Source: Cephalothrix simula (Eukaryota > Nemertea > Palaeonemertea > Archinemertea > Cephalotrichidae). From it: a DNA stretch of 15,369 nt. The stretch's first letter is position 1. Each line of letters begins with the position of its first letter. Position numbers and translations under genes: made by a program. The stretch covers positions 1-15,369 of the forward strand of contig JAXIUW010026675.1 in the NCBI GenBank assembly GCA_035591015.1, written 5' to 3'. The notes beneath the pieces were generated by a model. It did not search any database. It saw only the letters and a list, made by a program, of their open reading frames with translations, and had not been told where the DNA came from. This document shows, piece after piece, positions 1 to 7,048 of the stretch.

Positions 1-229
1 AATTGTAGCTAAACCTTTCCTCTAACGAGGTAAATTATTAACTTGTCAAAATAATTGGCACTAGTACCCTTAAAAGAAACTTTTGTAAGTCATGTTTTCA
101 AAATTTCGAAAATTTACCTTAAAAATCGATATGACGTCACACAGTGACAATGTAGATTGTATAACGTATATTGCACTAGTGAAAATACAGCGTGTTATCA
201 CATGGCTTTAAAAGCTACATACGTTAAAT
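1..229. other. AT-rich non-coding stretch
   Basis: No gene is seen here. The stretch is AT-rich, and its only notable site is a perfect TGACGTCA (CRE-type) palindrome at 132-139. Its reading frames are short and show no coding character. Confidence 0.6.
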
Positions 230-352
230 ACATTGTGGTGCTACAATACACAGCTGACCAGCAACACAATATATGAATGCATAAAGCAATTTTGATTACA
301 ATTGTAATTATACAGCAGTCTGTTCCACCTTTTTGTCCATGGTTGCGTTCTT
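230..352 (+). repeat. Dispersed repeat, copy A
   Basis: About 100-120 bases recur in the same orientation at 911-1044 with small indels. Shared landmarks in order are ACATTGT, CTACAATAC, AGCTGACC, ATATATGAATGCATA, CAATTTTGATTA, TTGTAATTATACAGC and TCTGTTCCACCTTTTTT. Both copies hold only short chance reading frames. The two direct copies enclose about 560 bp that contains a GC-rich inverted-repeat element. The family is not recognised. The pair could be two insertions of one element, or one repeat duplicated with its surroundings. Confidence 0.8.
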
Positions 353-578
353 TTAACACTGGATAAGCAAGTTTGAAAATTTACAATTGAAAATTGTAAA
401 TGGACATAATACATGCCTCTGGCTAAACTGGCTAAAAAACACGCCTCAAGCAAAAATATAGCCAAAAAATAATATTATCTCAATGCAACACACCTTCTCA
501 ATATAAACATGCTAAATTAGCTCCGAAAATAATTATTTTAAAATTTTGCCACCATTTTGTTTTCACTTCTCCGATATT

Positions 579-599
579 ATCCTACTCGCAGAGTAGGAT
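579..599. repeat. Perfect short hairpin
   Basis: ATCCTACTC and GAGTAGGAT pair perfectly (9 bp) around a 3-base GCA loop. It sits at the edge of the GC-rich part of the 341-711 element. It may be a sub-terminal structure of that element. Confidence 0.75.
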
Positions 600-612
600 G
601 AAGTTTGGGGTC

Positions 613-711
613 CCCCAGGTTCATCCCGGTAAGCTAAAAGAAACGCACTTTGGGAGCCCTGACCCCTGGGTCTATCCGGGATTATCCGGGGGCTGTAAAA
701 AGAACGCAACC
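613..711 (+). repeat. GC-rich internal direct duplication
   Basis: Two diverged direct units share the order CCCC(A/T)GG(G/-)T, then TCATCCCGG or TCTATCCGGG, then an AAAAGAA(A)CGCA block. Unit one is about 613-651 and unit two about 663-711. The second block doubles as the right terminal repeat of the enclosing element, so ends of this family seem to have been duplicated internally. Confidence 0.5.
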
Positions 712-910
712 TAAGATACCAACATTGAACAGGATAAATTCGGCTAATGAAATCGGAAGTGCATGATAGAAACAGTGCACAATCCGTGTGGGACGTGTGG
801 ACAGGGGAGAGGAGCTAAGGTTTTTACAAACCCAGAAGTAAAGCGGAAATCTTATCCGGATGGCCCCTAAGTGAACTGCAGCCTGTTTAAGCTTTAAAAC
901 TATTTATAAT
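712..910. other. Unique spacer between repeats
   Basis: No gene, repeat or structured element could be recognised between the inverted-repeat element and the second copy of the dispersed repeat. Confidence 0.5.
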
Positions 911-1044
911 GTACATTGTAGTTTTGCTACAATACAGCTGACCGCTACAAAATATATGAATGCATATATATAAATCAATTTTGATTAAAATTGTAATTAT
1001 ACAGCGATCTGTTCCACCTTTTTTGTCTATGTGTATGTGCTTTT
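911..1044 (+). repeat. Dispersed repeat, copy B
   Basis: This is the second direct copy of the repeat at 230-352. It differs by small indels, such as an added TATATAAATC stretch near 967-976. Its start includes a small hairpin, ATTGTAG-TTTTG-CTACAAT. Similarity may extend past TTTTTTGTCTATG into a T-rich tail, which would correspond to the GTTGCGTTCTTTT end beside copy A. Confidence 0.8.
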
Positions 1045-1317
1045 TTCCGGACTTTTTTTTCCGCGAGAACATTTCCTGAATGACTTATTATTCTGTAGCT
1101 ATTTCCTATAGGTATCCAATCATAGGCTTCCAATGTTATTTACCTATGGCAAATAATCTCAAAAGCAGCCTTGTATAAAAACGATGTAGACGCGGACTCA
1201 TGAAGCTCCCTGTCTCTGGGGACAGTGGTTGCTCTTGGCGCAGAGGCAATAAGAGTCAATAGAGGCTCCTTCTGAAAATTGTGCATGTTATTTAGATGAT
1301 GTGTAGTGATTAGGGTC
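1045..1317. other. No recognisable feature
   Basis: This mixed-composition sequence has no long reading frame, repeat or motif that can be supported. A weak local stem (CTGTC...GGACAG, near 1211-1226) is too small to interpret. Confidence 0.5.
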
Positions 1318-1364
1318 GAATATATAAATCAATATAGATAATGAATCAATAGGTTAAAATATAC

Positions 1365-1424
1365 GCTGGCCAGCGGGGAATTAGTTTATTAAAATAAACT
1401 TTTGTTCTCATACCCCCTGCTGGC
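1365..1424. repeat. Small nested foldback
   Basis: GCCAGCGGGG (1369-1378) pairs with CCCCTGCTGGC (1414-1424), with one bulged T. Inside lies a perfect palindromic hairpin, AGTTTATT-AA-AATAAACT (1383-1400). The left arm motif AGCGGGGAATTA recurs as AGCGGGGAATTAT at 1471-1483, just before the first SINE-like head, so this block seems related to the 5' part of that unit. Confidence 0.55.
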
Positions 1425-1466
1425 TATCTCGAATTTTGACGGTAGGAGAAATCCTCTCGTTCACTA

Positions 1467-1600
1467 GAGTAGCGGGGAATTATTCTTTGTGTAAATTGGT
1501 CAACGCTCTCGTATGACATGCGAGAGGACGTAGGTTCGAGACTCAGTACGACACGGTGGAGAACCAAAAGATCCCGAGGAGGTGGCATAAAATAAATGAG
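1467..1600 (+). mobile_element. tRNA-derived SINE-like head, copy 1
   Basis: The sequence looks like a decayed tRNA with RNA polymerase III internal promoters. An A-box-like TGTGTAAATTGG lies near 1488-1499 and a B box GGTTCGAGACT at 1533-1543 (consensus GGTTCGANNCC, last base different). Between them CTCGT/GCGAG can form a five-pair anticodon stem with the seven-base loop ATGACAT, in which T33 and a GAC triplet fall in the right places. This resembles a valine-type tRNA, but no closed acceptor stem is seen, so it is called a SINE or tRNA pseudogene rather than a working tRNA. A diverged copy follows at about 1671. Confidence 0.6.
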
Positions 1601-1670
1601 CGACATACATGTACGGTTCTAATAGATAAATAGATAAGAGATAATGGAATATAGGATCATATAGGTAAGA

Positions 1671-1800
1671 ATATACGTTAGGGGAACTTTTCTTTTCTCT
1701 GGTAAAGCGGACAACACTCACGTATGGCATGCGAGAGGTCGTAGGTTTGAGACTCAGTACGAAAGATGCATGAACCAGACATAGGCGTAATACATGTAAA
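1671..1800 (+). mobile_element. tRNA-derived SINE-like head, copy 2
   Basis: This is a second, more decayed copy of the unit at 1467-1600. CGTATGGCATGCGAGAGG is followed by a B-box-like GGTTTGAGACT at 1744-1754 and by CAGTACGA, as in copy 1. The stem has a mismatch and the loop triplet reads GGC. Upstream homology reaches back to ATATACGTTAGGGG, matching the ATATACGCTGGCC segment at 1360, so a block of about 200 bp may have been duplicated locally. A decayed ATAG/GATA-type simple repeat separates the copies (1621-1670). Confidence 0.55.
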
Positions 1801-1829
1801 AGTACTGCTCCGATTGCAGTTATCAACAA

Positions 1830-2361
1830 CTTTTTTGAGCTGATGATTATTACGTATTGATCAACGGCTAAAACTTGAACTGCTTAAGAGTTACTTTAAA
1901 ATATTTTAGACCTTTAATGTGTTTAAGAAACCCAACTGTCAAAATAGTTCCCCTTATGTCTTATGATTATGCATATATTTTGCGCAAGTTTGTCTGTCAA
2001 CATTTAAGCAAATCGATAAGCATGGATGTTTTAGATGTTAAATCGTATAATATGCTAAGAGGTTTTGAAACCGACGGAAGAGAATAGGAAATGTATCTAC
2101 TTCAAAACACTTACAAACACAAGATGAGGATGTAAGGAAGATGCAACAAATATGTATAATTCCCTTTTCATCAATGTTGATCAATGTTCAACACGACATG
2201 TACATAAAATTCCAGACATGATAGGAATGACGTATATTTTTTATATGTTTTCATTGGCCATTTCATACGGTGCCCATTGTTACTAAACTGCGCCGTGCAG
2301 TTTTCATTTACTCTTGTATACTCCGAAACATAACCATGTTCTTCAAATATTTGGCTTGGCT
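1830..2361. other. AT-rich spacer
   Basis: No supported gene is seen. A 70-codon plus-strand frame at 1875-2087 has AT-driven composition and no recognisable domain, and is treated as chance. A short direct repeat, TCAATGTTGATCAATGTTCA, lies near 2171-2190. Confidence 0.45.
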
Positions 2362-2394
2362 GCTTACAAATTTTTTGTTCTATTGCAGGTAAGA
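2362..2394 (+). promoter_or_regulatory. Candidate recursive splice (zero-length exon) site
   Basis: CAG at 2386-2388 is followed at once by GTAAGAG at 2389-2395, so a 3' splice acceptor and a 5' donor abut. Upstream are a T-rich tract (TTTTTTGTTCTATTG) and a branch-point-like CTTAC whose A (2366) lies 22 bases before the AG. This is the layout of ratchet points in long animal introns. No flanking exon is visible in the window, so this is a motif match only; a chance match is quite possible. Confidence 0.3.
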
Positions 2395-2553
2395 GTTTTT
2401 ATATAATTGTCAAGAAAATTCGTGATGTCTTTACACGTACATGTAAGTAAATTTTCATAAAAATTTTATTTACATTTGAAAAGATGGCTTATAAAGTCAT
2501 CAGATGCGACTTGTTGAATGGTGCTCTTCGGATAAACTTCGTTGTATTTCTCC

Positions 2554-3075
2554 TAGAGGTGGGATCGGTTAATTTTGGAGATTAACCGGTTAAATGGTTA
2601 AATTAACAGGTTAATTTCGGTTAAACGGTTAAATTTTTTAAAAATGCATAAATAAGTTACTGAACAGTCATTGTGTATCTAAAATATAGTCTACAAGGCC
2701 CCTACTGATTTTGGCGACTCGCCAACAAAAACCAATTGCTATACATGTAAGTGAAGTCTACCGTGCTATTGGTGTTGCTAGTAATTTTGCCACATCCGCA
2801 TCCGCAAATTCGGCTCACAAAAAGTGTCCCACAGTAGAATGCTATTACTACTTCCCTGACGCATCTGGGACCACATAGAACATAGGTTTATCCGGTCTGC
2901 CTGTTTCAGCATCAATGTCAATAACATCAGGGGTTATAACACCAGAGTTCATATCAGTCTGTCTAAGCATTGCTTTATGCTTTTAAATATAACTTAATAC
3001 AATATCGGTTAATTAACCGGTTAATGGAAATTAATGGGATAAATTTTTTTGCCGGTTAACCGATCCCACCCTCTA
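2554..3075. mobile_element. hAT-like non-autonomous element
   Basis: Terminal inverted repeats are TAGAGGTGGGATCGGTTAA at 2554-2572 and TTAACCGATCCCACC(C)TCTA at 3056-3075. The AGAGGTGGG-type end is typical of hAT transposons. Each end also has sub-terminal GGTTAA/TTAACC clusters (2585-2625 and 3004-3018), as expected for transposase-binding repeats. Flanking octamers TTTCTCCT (2547-2554) and GTACTCCT (3076-3083) agree at 6 of 8 positions and may be an eroded 8 bp target duplication. At ~520 bp it is too short for a transposase. It holds an exon-like minus-strand frame at 2848-2970. Confidence 0.75.
2848..2970 (-). pseudogene. Exon-like 40-codon frame inside the hAT-like element
   Basis: The frame reads from ATG at 2970 to TAG at 2848. 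It begins MLRQTDMNSGVITPDVIDID and ends PMFYVVPDASGK. The residue mix, rich in D, P, G and V with few low-complexity runs, looks more protein-like than the AT-driven frames elsewhere. An in-frame stop lies five codons upstream of the ATG. A possible acceptor (CTTAG before ACAG) and a possible donor (GGGAA before GTAGTA) would make it an internal exon of about 115 bp. The protein family is not recognised. It could be a captured host exon, a transposase remnant or chance. Confidence 0.3.
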
Positions 3076-3101
3076 GTACTCCTCAATTACTGGGATCAAG
3101 T

Positions 3102-3243
3102 CGAGGGGCAAATCACTCCCCGATTCTGTGTACAGTAATAAATTATTGAGTTTGTAATAAAGTATAAATTTTAGTAATAATTTTGTAATAAATAATAATT
3201 ATTACTTGGCTGTATAGTAACAATCCGAAGAATGTGCCCCTCG
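3102..3243. mobile_element. 142 bp MITE with perfect 8 bp target duplication
   Basis: The ends are CGAGGGGCA and, inverted, TGCCCCTCG-type: the left starts CGAGGGGCAAATCACTCCCC, and the right reads CCGAAGAATGTGCCCCTCG. The element is flanked on both sides by GATCAAGT (3094-3101 and 3244-3251), a perfect octamer duplication. The interior is almost pure A/T, built of GTAATAA/AATAATTATTA repeats. A second family member lies at 9541-9717. An 8 bp duplication points to the hAT, P or Merlin type of transposase; the ends alone do not decide. Confidence 0.85.
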
Positions 3244-3251
3244 GATCAAGT

Positions 3252-3685
3252 AGAGTTTAAGAGTAAACTTTTGATATCTGATACCGCTAATCTTCATGTC
3301 AAAGAAACTATCGTGTTACCATCTTCCGTTTATATACTATCAATTAAGACTATAAGGTGATGCAATACAGAGATTGTCCAATGGCTAGTCACAGTGAAAG
3401 CTATTTTCGAATCAGGTGCCATGCATATTTCTGATTATCTCTTTCCGAGACATCAGCATCTAACCATCAAGATAAAAAAATTGCGATCCTGGTCTCGAGA
3501 AATTCAAATGATTTATTTCTAGTTTTTGAAAAAGCTAAATAACATTATGATATTCTGATTTTGGAATTCAAATTCTCGCATGCCGAATGCTATTCAATCC
3601 CAGTACACCCGCGTATGTAGGCCTACTTATTTCTTGAAATCTTTAATTATACAAATATATACAATAAACTTGAAGAGATTGACCT
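3252..3685. other. No recognisable feature
   Basis: This AT-rich sequence has no supported gene or repeat. TAGGCCTAC occurs near 3617-3625, a palindrome also seen near 9213. Confidence 0.5.
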
Positions 3686-3706
3686 TAAAAAGTTCCGAAC
3701 TTTTTA
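3686..3706. repeat. 21 bp perfect odd palindrome
   Basis: TAAAAAGTTC and GAACTTTTTA pair perfectly on either side of a single C (3696). No flanking element boundary is visible. It could form a cruciform or bind a dimeric factor, but no function is claimed. Confidence 0.7.
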
Positions 3707-4371
3707 GCATTGATAAATTGAATAAATTATTCATTAGATTAGTGTACAAAATAGGATGAAAGCATTGGATGCGGCATTTACGAGGTAAATTTCTGATCCA
3801 CTCACCCCCCCCAACGGTTTATCTTATTGGCGGGTACACCCTTAAATTGAAATCTTGAATCTAGGAGAGAAGGGGTCCAAATTTTTCGCTGACATAGGAG
3901 CCCCTCTATTTTTCAAGACCTTTCTAGAAATATATACACCCGTGCCTATTACCCTATTTTAATTCCTAAAGGTTTTCTAGCTCTTATGTCATCAAAACCT
4001 TGGCTTCATCCACGAGATTGGCTTTTGGGCTATAGCAGCCAGGAAGCTCTGATTCGCCGAGTATTCTACGTTACGATATCTAGCACGGCAATCATTTATT
4101 TGAACTCTCCGCCAGTCAAACAGTGTGAATCACTAAAAATCGTGTTAACAATAATTATAATTAATACTTTCTTGATAAATATGTATCTTGAAAATAAGAC
4201 TAGTTTCATTAGCGTACTTCTAAATCGAATGTCTATATCGTACCAAATATATCCATTTTAATATGCTAATTCGGACTGACCTTGATTTCTATTCGCTGAC
4301 CACGTTGACAGCATTATTTTTCTCCGTAATCAACGTTTCAAATAAGTTCTGTTTGGCATTTCATAATGATA
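3707..4371. other. Spacer without a supported gene
   Basis: Short A/T-driven frames at 3986-4261 and 4263-4499 show no recognisable domain, and the second runs into the MITE, so both are taken as chance. Nothing else structured is seen apart from a run of eight C at 3806-3813. Confidence 0.45.
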
Positions 4372-4420
4372 TTAAAGGAACTGTGTTGGCGGGAATTCAA
4401 GTTACGCGCGAGCGCGCCAG

Positions 4421-4438
4421 TGACGTCACCATAGTAAC
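4421..4438 (+). promoter_or_regulatory. Overlapping CRE and X-box motifs
   Basis: TGACGTCACCATAGTAAC holds a perfect CRE palindrome TGACGTCA (4421-4428). It overlaps GTCACC-AT-AGTAAC (4425-4438), which fits the RFX X-box pattern GTNRCC-N2-RGYAAC at every fixed position. The site lies in the TTAA MITE, directly after a CpG-rich GCGCGAGCGCGC stretch. RFX and CREB/ATF factors are conserved in animals. No gene is seen nearby, so activity is unproven. Confidence 0.55.
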
Positions 4439-4567
4439 TATATCTTCAAACTACGTATTGTTTTCAACTTGTTATAACGGTCTATTGAAATATTATTGAA
4501 AGAATATATCTGTACTTTGCAAATAAGTAAAAATTTTAAAAAATGCTTATGTCAATATTAATTGACG

Positions 4568-4602
4568 TTAGCGGTAATCTGGGTACCCAGATTTCCCGCT
4601 AA
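4568..4602. repeat. 35 bp near-perfect palindrome
   Basis: TTAGCGG and CCGCTAA enclose the perfect 18 bp palindrome AATCTGGGTACCCAGATT, with only one unpaired base on one side and two on the other. It forms the sub-terminal part of the right end of the TTAA MITE. It is probably a structural or transposase-binding site of that family. Confidence 0.8.
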
Positions 4603-4616
4603 TATAGCTCCTTTAA

Positions 4617-5540
4617 CGCTATTTAAGTGTTACAAAAGTAGATATTATTTTTGCAATAATTAAGTAATTCGTTGAGTACTAGTTGAATAGGTCAAGGGAC
4701 TTATTGACATTAAATAGATTTAAATGTCAGGCATTTGGATATATTATGATTTAGAAGTATACTAATGTAACTAGTCTAATGGCATTTTTGATTCCAAAGG
4801 ATAGCCGACAGGTGAAGGTACTTTGGGGATCAAAATGCTATTACTCCCCAAAATAAGAAACCGTTTGGGGGTCCAAAATTTAAGGCCTCGCTAAGGCCTC
4901 ATCCAATATTTCCATCAAGTTGTGTATATTAGTTGGAATCTGGAAATCCTTTTAATCTTTGGAGCATTAGAAGAATTATAATTCCTTTAGTTTCCGTTTA
5001 TTCTCTAAATCCTCTTTTTCGGGGACAACAACTCGTTATCACATTTGAGGTTTCACTCAAACAAATAGCTTCGAATGGCATTTAATATTCACTGCCATGT
5101 TTAGTTATTAACTCAATTTAACAGATTATTCATTTTGGCAAACAGCGACAGGAAATTTTGTTTGCAGGTCTGGCTGAGGCAAATATCAATCATTCGTTCA
5201 AGACAGTTATAAAATATAAATTGGCGTGTCGTCTTTCTAGTCTTAATTTATATCATCTTTCGCGCCGTCTACTTTTTGGTAAATGTTTCTGAAATTAATT
5301 TGATTATGGTTTAAGAAATGACTTGATAATATAATTTTTGCCGATCGGGCAGAATTTTATTTCACAGAACCGTAATGCAATAGCAGCCGTCTTATAGCTT
5401 AAAGAAGGCTATCTATTCTGAGCATTAAAAAAGTTTTCTATTCTGATATATTTTCTAAACAACCAAAAGAAACAAGATGGGCGAAGAACGCAATGATAAG
5501 ACCTTTATAAAACCTACTTAAGCTTACGTCTCTTCCCCTT
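4617..5540. other. AT-rich spacer without a gene
   Basis: No coding frame or element can be supported. Small local structures are an 8 bp stem TTTGGGGA...TCCCCAAA (near 4822-4856) and a tandem AAGGCCTCGCTAAGGCCTC (near 4882-4900). Confidence 0.5.
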
Positions 5541-6233
5541 CAGATAAATTAAGTCACGTGACCTGCCATGACTATCTTACGTATGGCGCGCGAAACGGTC
5601 GAAAACCTCGATTCGTTGCATGCAATTTGACTAAATTGCAGGCAATTTAATTGCAGGCAATTTAACTTCATTGCAACGAAGTTATCCAATAGAAAAATTG
5701 AATTTTTCATTTCTGACTATTCCCTGGCCTTCAATATTTGACCCGTGACTTCCTATAAGAAAAATACATCGCATTTGGATGCAATGAAACTCATTGCATG
5801 CAATATAAATCCATTGCATGTGATGAGTTCTCATTGCACCCACGTGATTCAATTTCTGAACCATTGTTTTTCAATGGATAGCGCCGATTTATATCAACCA
5901 ATGGAAAAGCTTCTAACAAGAAGGTAATACTCCGGTTACAATGAGAACTCATTGCATGCAATGAAATTAGCATGCAATTTATCTTCATTGCAGCCAAATG
6001 CGATGTATTTTTCTTATTGGTCAAAACAAATCACGTGTCTTAAATTGAAGGACAGTGAATGGTCAGAAATGAAAATAACAATTTTTCTATTGGATAATTG
6101 AATAGGATGCAATATAACTTCGTTGCATGCAATGAAGTTAGATTACATCCAATTTAGCTAAATTGCATGCAACGAATCGAGGTTTCCAACCGTTTCGTGC
6201 GCCGTACTTACGCAAACACGTGACTTAAGTTTA
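5541..6233. mobile_element. Foldback element with ~300 bp arms
   Basis: The left arm (about 5541-5839) and right arm (about 5935-6233) are long, diverged inverted copies. Matching blocks from outside in are TTAAGTCACGTG; CGAAACGGT; AAACCTCGATTCGTTGCATG; AACGAAGTTAT; ATCCAATAGAAAAATTG; TCATTTCTGAC; AAGAAAAATACATCGCATTT; and GAGTTCTCATTG. A short centre of about 95 bp remains. Reading frames on opposite strands of the two arms translate to similar peptides, as inverted copies would. No transposase and no clear target duplication were found. It is a foldback or long-TIR (possibly Mutator-like) non-autonomous element. Confidence 0.85.
5616..6172. repeat. Cluster of TTGCATGCAA palindromes
   Basis: The perfect 10 bp palindrome TTGCATGCAA occurs five times (starts 5616, 5794, 5952, 6123, 6163). 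Many half sites (ATTGCA/TGCAAT) and four CACGTG boxes lie around them (5555, 5841, 6032, 6217). The motif exceeds what arm symmetry needs, because each arm holds two or more copies. It may be the binding site of a transposase or a host factor, or a product of internal tandem growth. Confidence 0.75.
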
Positions 6234-6586
6234 TGGACTCTTATTGGATGGGGTGCTATACCGCCGAGTTAATCAGGATAATGACGCGTCTTCTTACCTC
6301 CAAAACGTCGCTAGCAATTTAATCCAAGTTTAATGTGGTACCGTTCATTTTAACTAATAAAAAATATTCGCATAATATAACCTCTACATTATGAATTTGT
6401 TAAGATGGTACCTGCATGTATGATGGGGATGGTGCAAACGTTGCCTTATGATGGTACCAACTTAGAGCGATTATGGCATTATACTTGTAGGAGAGGTTAA
6501 AGAAAATGCAGTGCTTTAGGTTTTGATAGATCAATGGCAAAGTAGGCAAAAAATGCTAGAGGAAAACAACAATTTTCAGCTTGCAG
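6234..6586. other. Spacer with a short repeated motif
   Basis: No gene is seen. GATGGTACC occurs twice, near 6404-6412 and 6450-6458, each beside a TATGATG/TTATGATG context; this looks like a trace of local slippage. Confidence 0.45.
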
Positions 6587-6814
6587 TCAGTAGCTTAACG
6601 CTGCCTTGCTGTCTGTATCCACCTGACCTAGATGACCTGCAGTTGAACCGTGGAACTGTGCAGCACTGGAAGATTTTGTTGGTCTAGTTGTTCCTAAGTT
6701 CCAATGTTGTATATGATTTACTGCAGTTTTGAAATTAGAGATCACCTTTGTGATCTCCGTGGAATCTGTAATTAGGACAATGTGCTGAGTACAGTATGTG
6801 GCAACAACTCTCAT
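6587..6814 (-). CDS. Weak candidate terminal exon or gene fragment
   Basis: A 75-codon frame runs from ATG at 6814 to TGA at 6587. It begins MRVVATYCTQHIVLITDSTE and ends QVDTDSKAALSY. It is less A/T-driven than other frames in the window and has a balanced residue mix without transmembrane or low-complexity runs. No domain is recognised. Stops lie just upstream, so a longer protein would need splicing from exons at higher coordinates. No polyadenylation signal was seen within about 150 bases downstream. Part of the frame is a perfect hairpin (6738-6757). A chance frame is the main alternative. Confidence 0.2.
   Translation of the reverse strand: MRVVATYCTQHIVLITDSTEITKVISNFKTAVNHIQHWNLGTTRPTKSSSAAQFHGSTAGHLGQVDTDSKAALSY
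6738..6757. repeat. Perfect 8 bp hairpin
   Basis: GAGATCAC and GTGATCTC pair fully around a CTTT loop. It lies inside the weak minus-strand frame. Its role is unknown. Confidence 0.7.
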
Positions 6815-7048
6815 AGTTAACGACTAAATAAATTATCTTACCACCAAATCTGTACTTCTAAGTACTACTAATGTGACGATGTCAATAGTCGTGAAACATC
6901 CTTCAGTATCCTAGTAGATTATTATCCATTAATTTCCATTGACCAAGCTTTGTAAGTTCATTAAAATGATTGAATTAGAGCTTCTCGATCGAAGCCCTTA
7001 GATTGAAAGAAATTATTCAGGTTCCAGTTCTGGTTAATGATGCCTTGA
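6815..7048. other. No recognisable feature
   Basis: AT-rich sequence with no gene, repeat or structured motif that can be supported. Confidence 0.5.

Larger units (their letters stand above)
341..711. mobile_element. 371 bp inverted-repeat element (MITE-like)
   Basis: Terminal inverted repeats of 18 bp match at 17 positions: GGTTGCGTTCTTTTAACA at 341-358, and the reverse complement of TGTAAAAAGAACGCAACC at 694-711. The right half is far more GC-rich than its surroundings and contains an internal direct duplication. There is no transposase, so it would be non-autonomous. No clear target-site duplication is visible (flanks GTCCAT and TAAGAT), and the superfamily is left open. The left end abuts dispersed repeat copy A, so the inverted repeat could belong to a larger composite element. 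A related internal motif, AAAAGAAACGCACT, lies at 636-649. Confidence 0.6.
4372..4616. mobile_element. 245 bp TTAA-flanked MITE
   Basis: Imperfect terminal inverted repeats of about 25 bp begin with TTAAAGGA: left at 4372, continuing ACTGTGTTGGCGGGAATTC; right end GCTCCTTTAA at 4616, inverted as GCTATATTAGCGGGAAATC. The differences are mostly transitions. TTAA borders both ends. That would fit a piggyBac-type duplication, but TAA (Harbinger) or TA (Tc1/mariner) would fit the same bases. The interior carries a CRE/X-box composite (4421-4438) near the left end and a 35 bp palindrome near the right end. Confidence 0.75.

Noticed and set aside
230-1044. Miniature LTR retrotransposon with two direct terminal repeats
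   Set aside because: The direct repeats lack TG...CA ends, and no primer-binding site, polypurine tract or target duplication is seen.
1500-1560. Functional tRNA-Val gene
   Set aside because: The anticodon arm and B box are present, but no matching acceptor stem or proper D arm could be made, so a SINE or pseudogene is preferred.
4617-5540. Hidden gene between the MITE and the foldback
   Set aside because: No frame of useful length or recognisable motif was found on either strand.
5682-6024. Similar reading frames on opposite strands that might look like a gene pair
   Set aside because: They are the two inverted arms of the foldback read from each side, not genes.
6738-6757. Rho-independent terminator
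   Set aside because: There is no T-run after the stem, and the window does not look bacterial.
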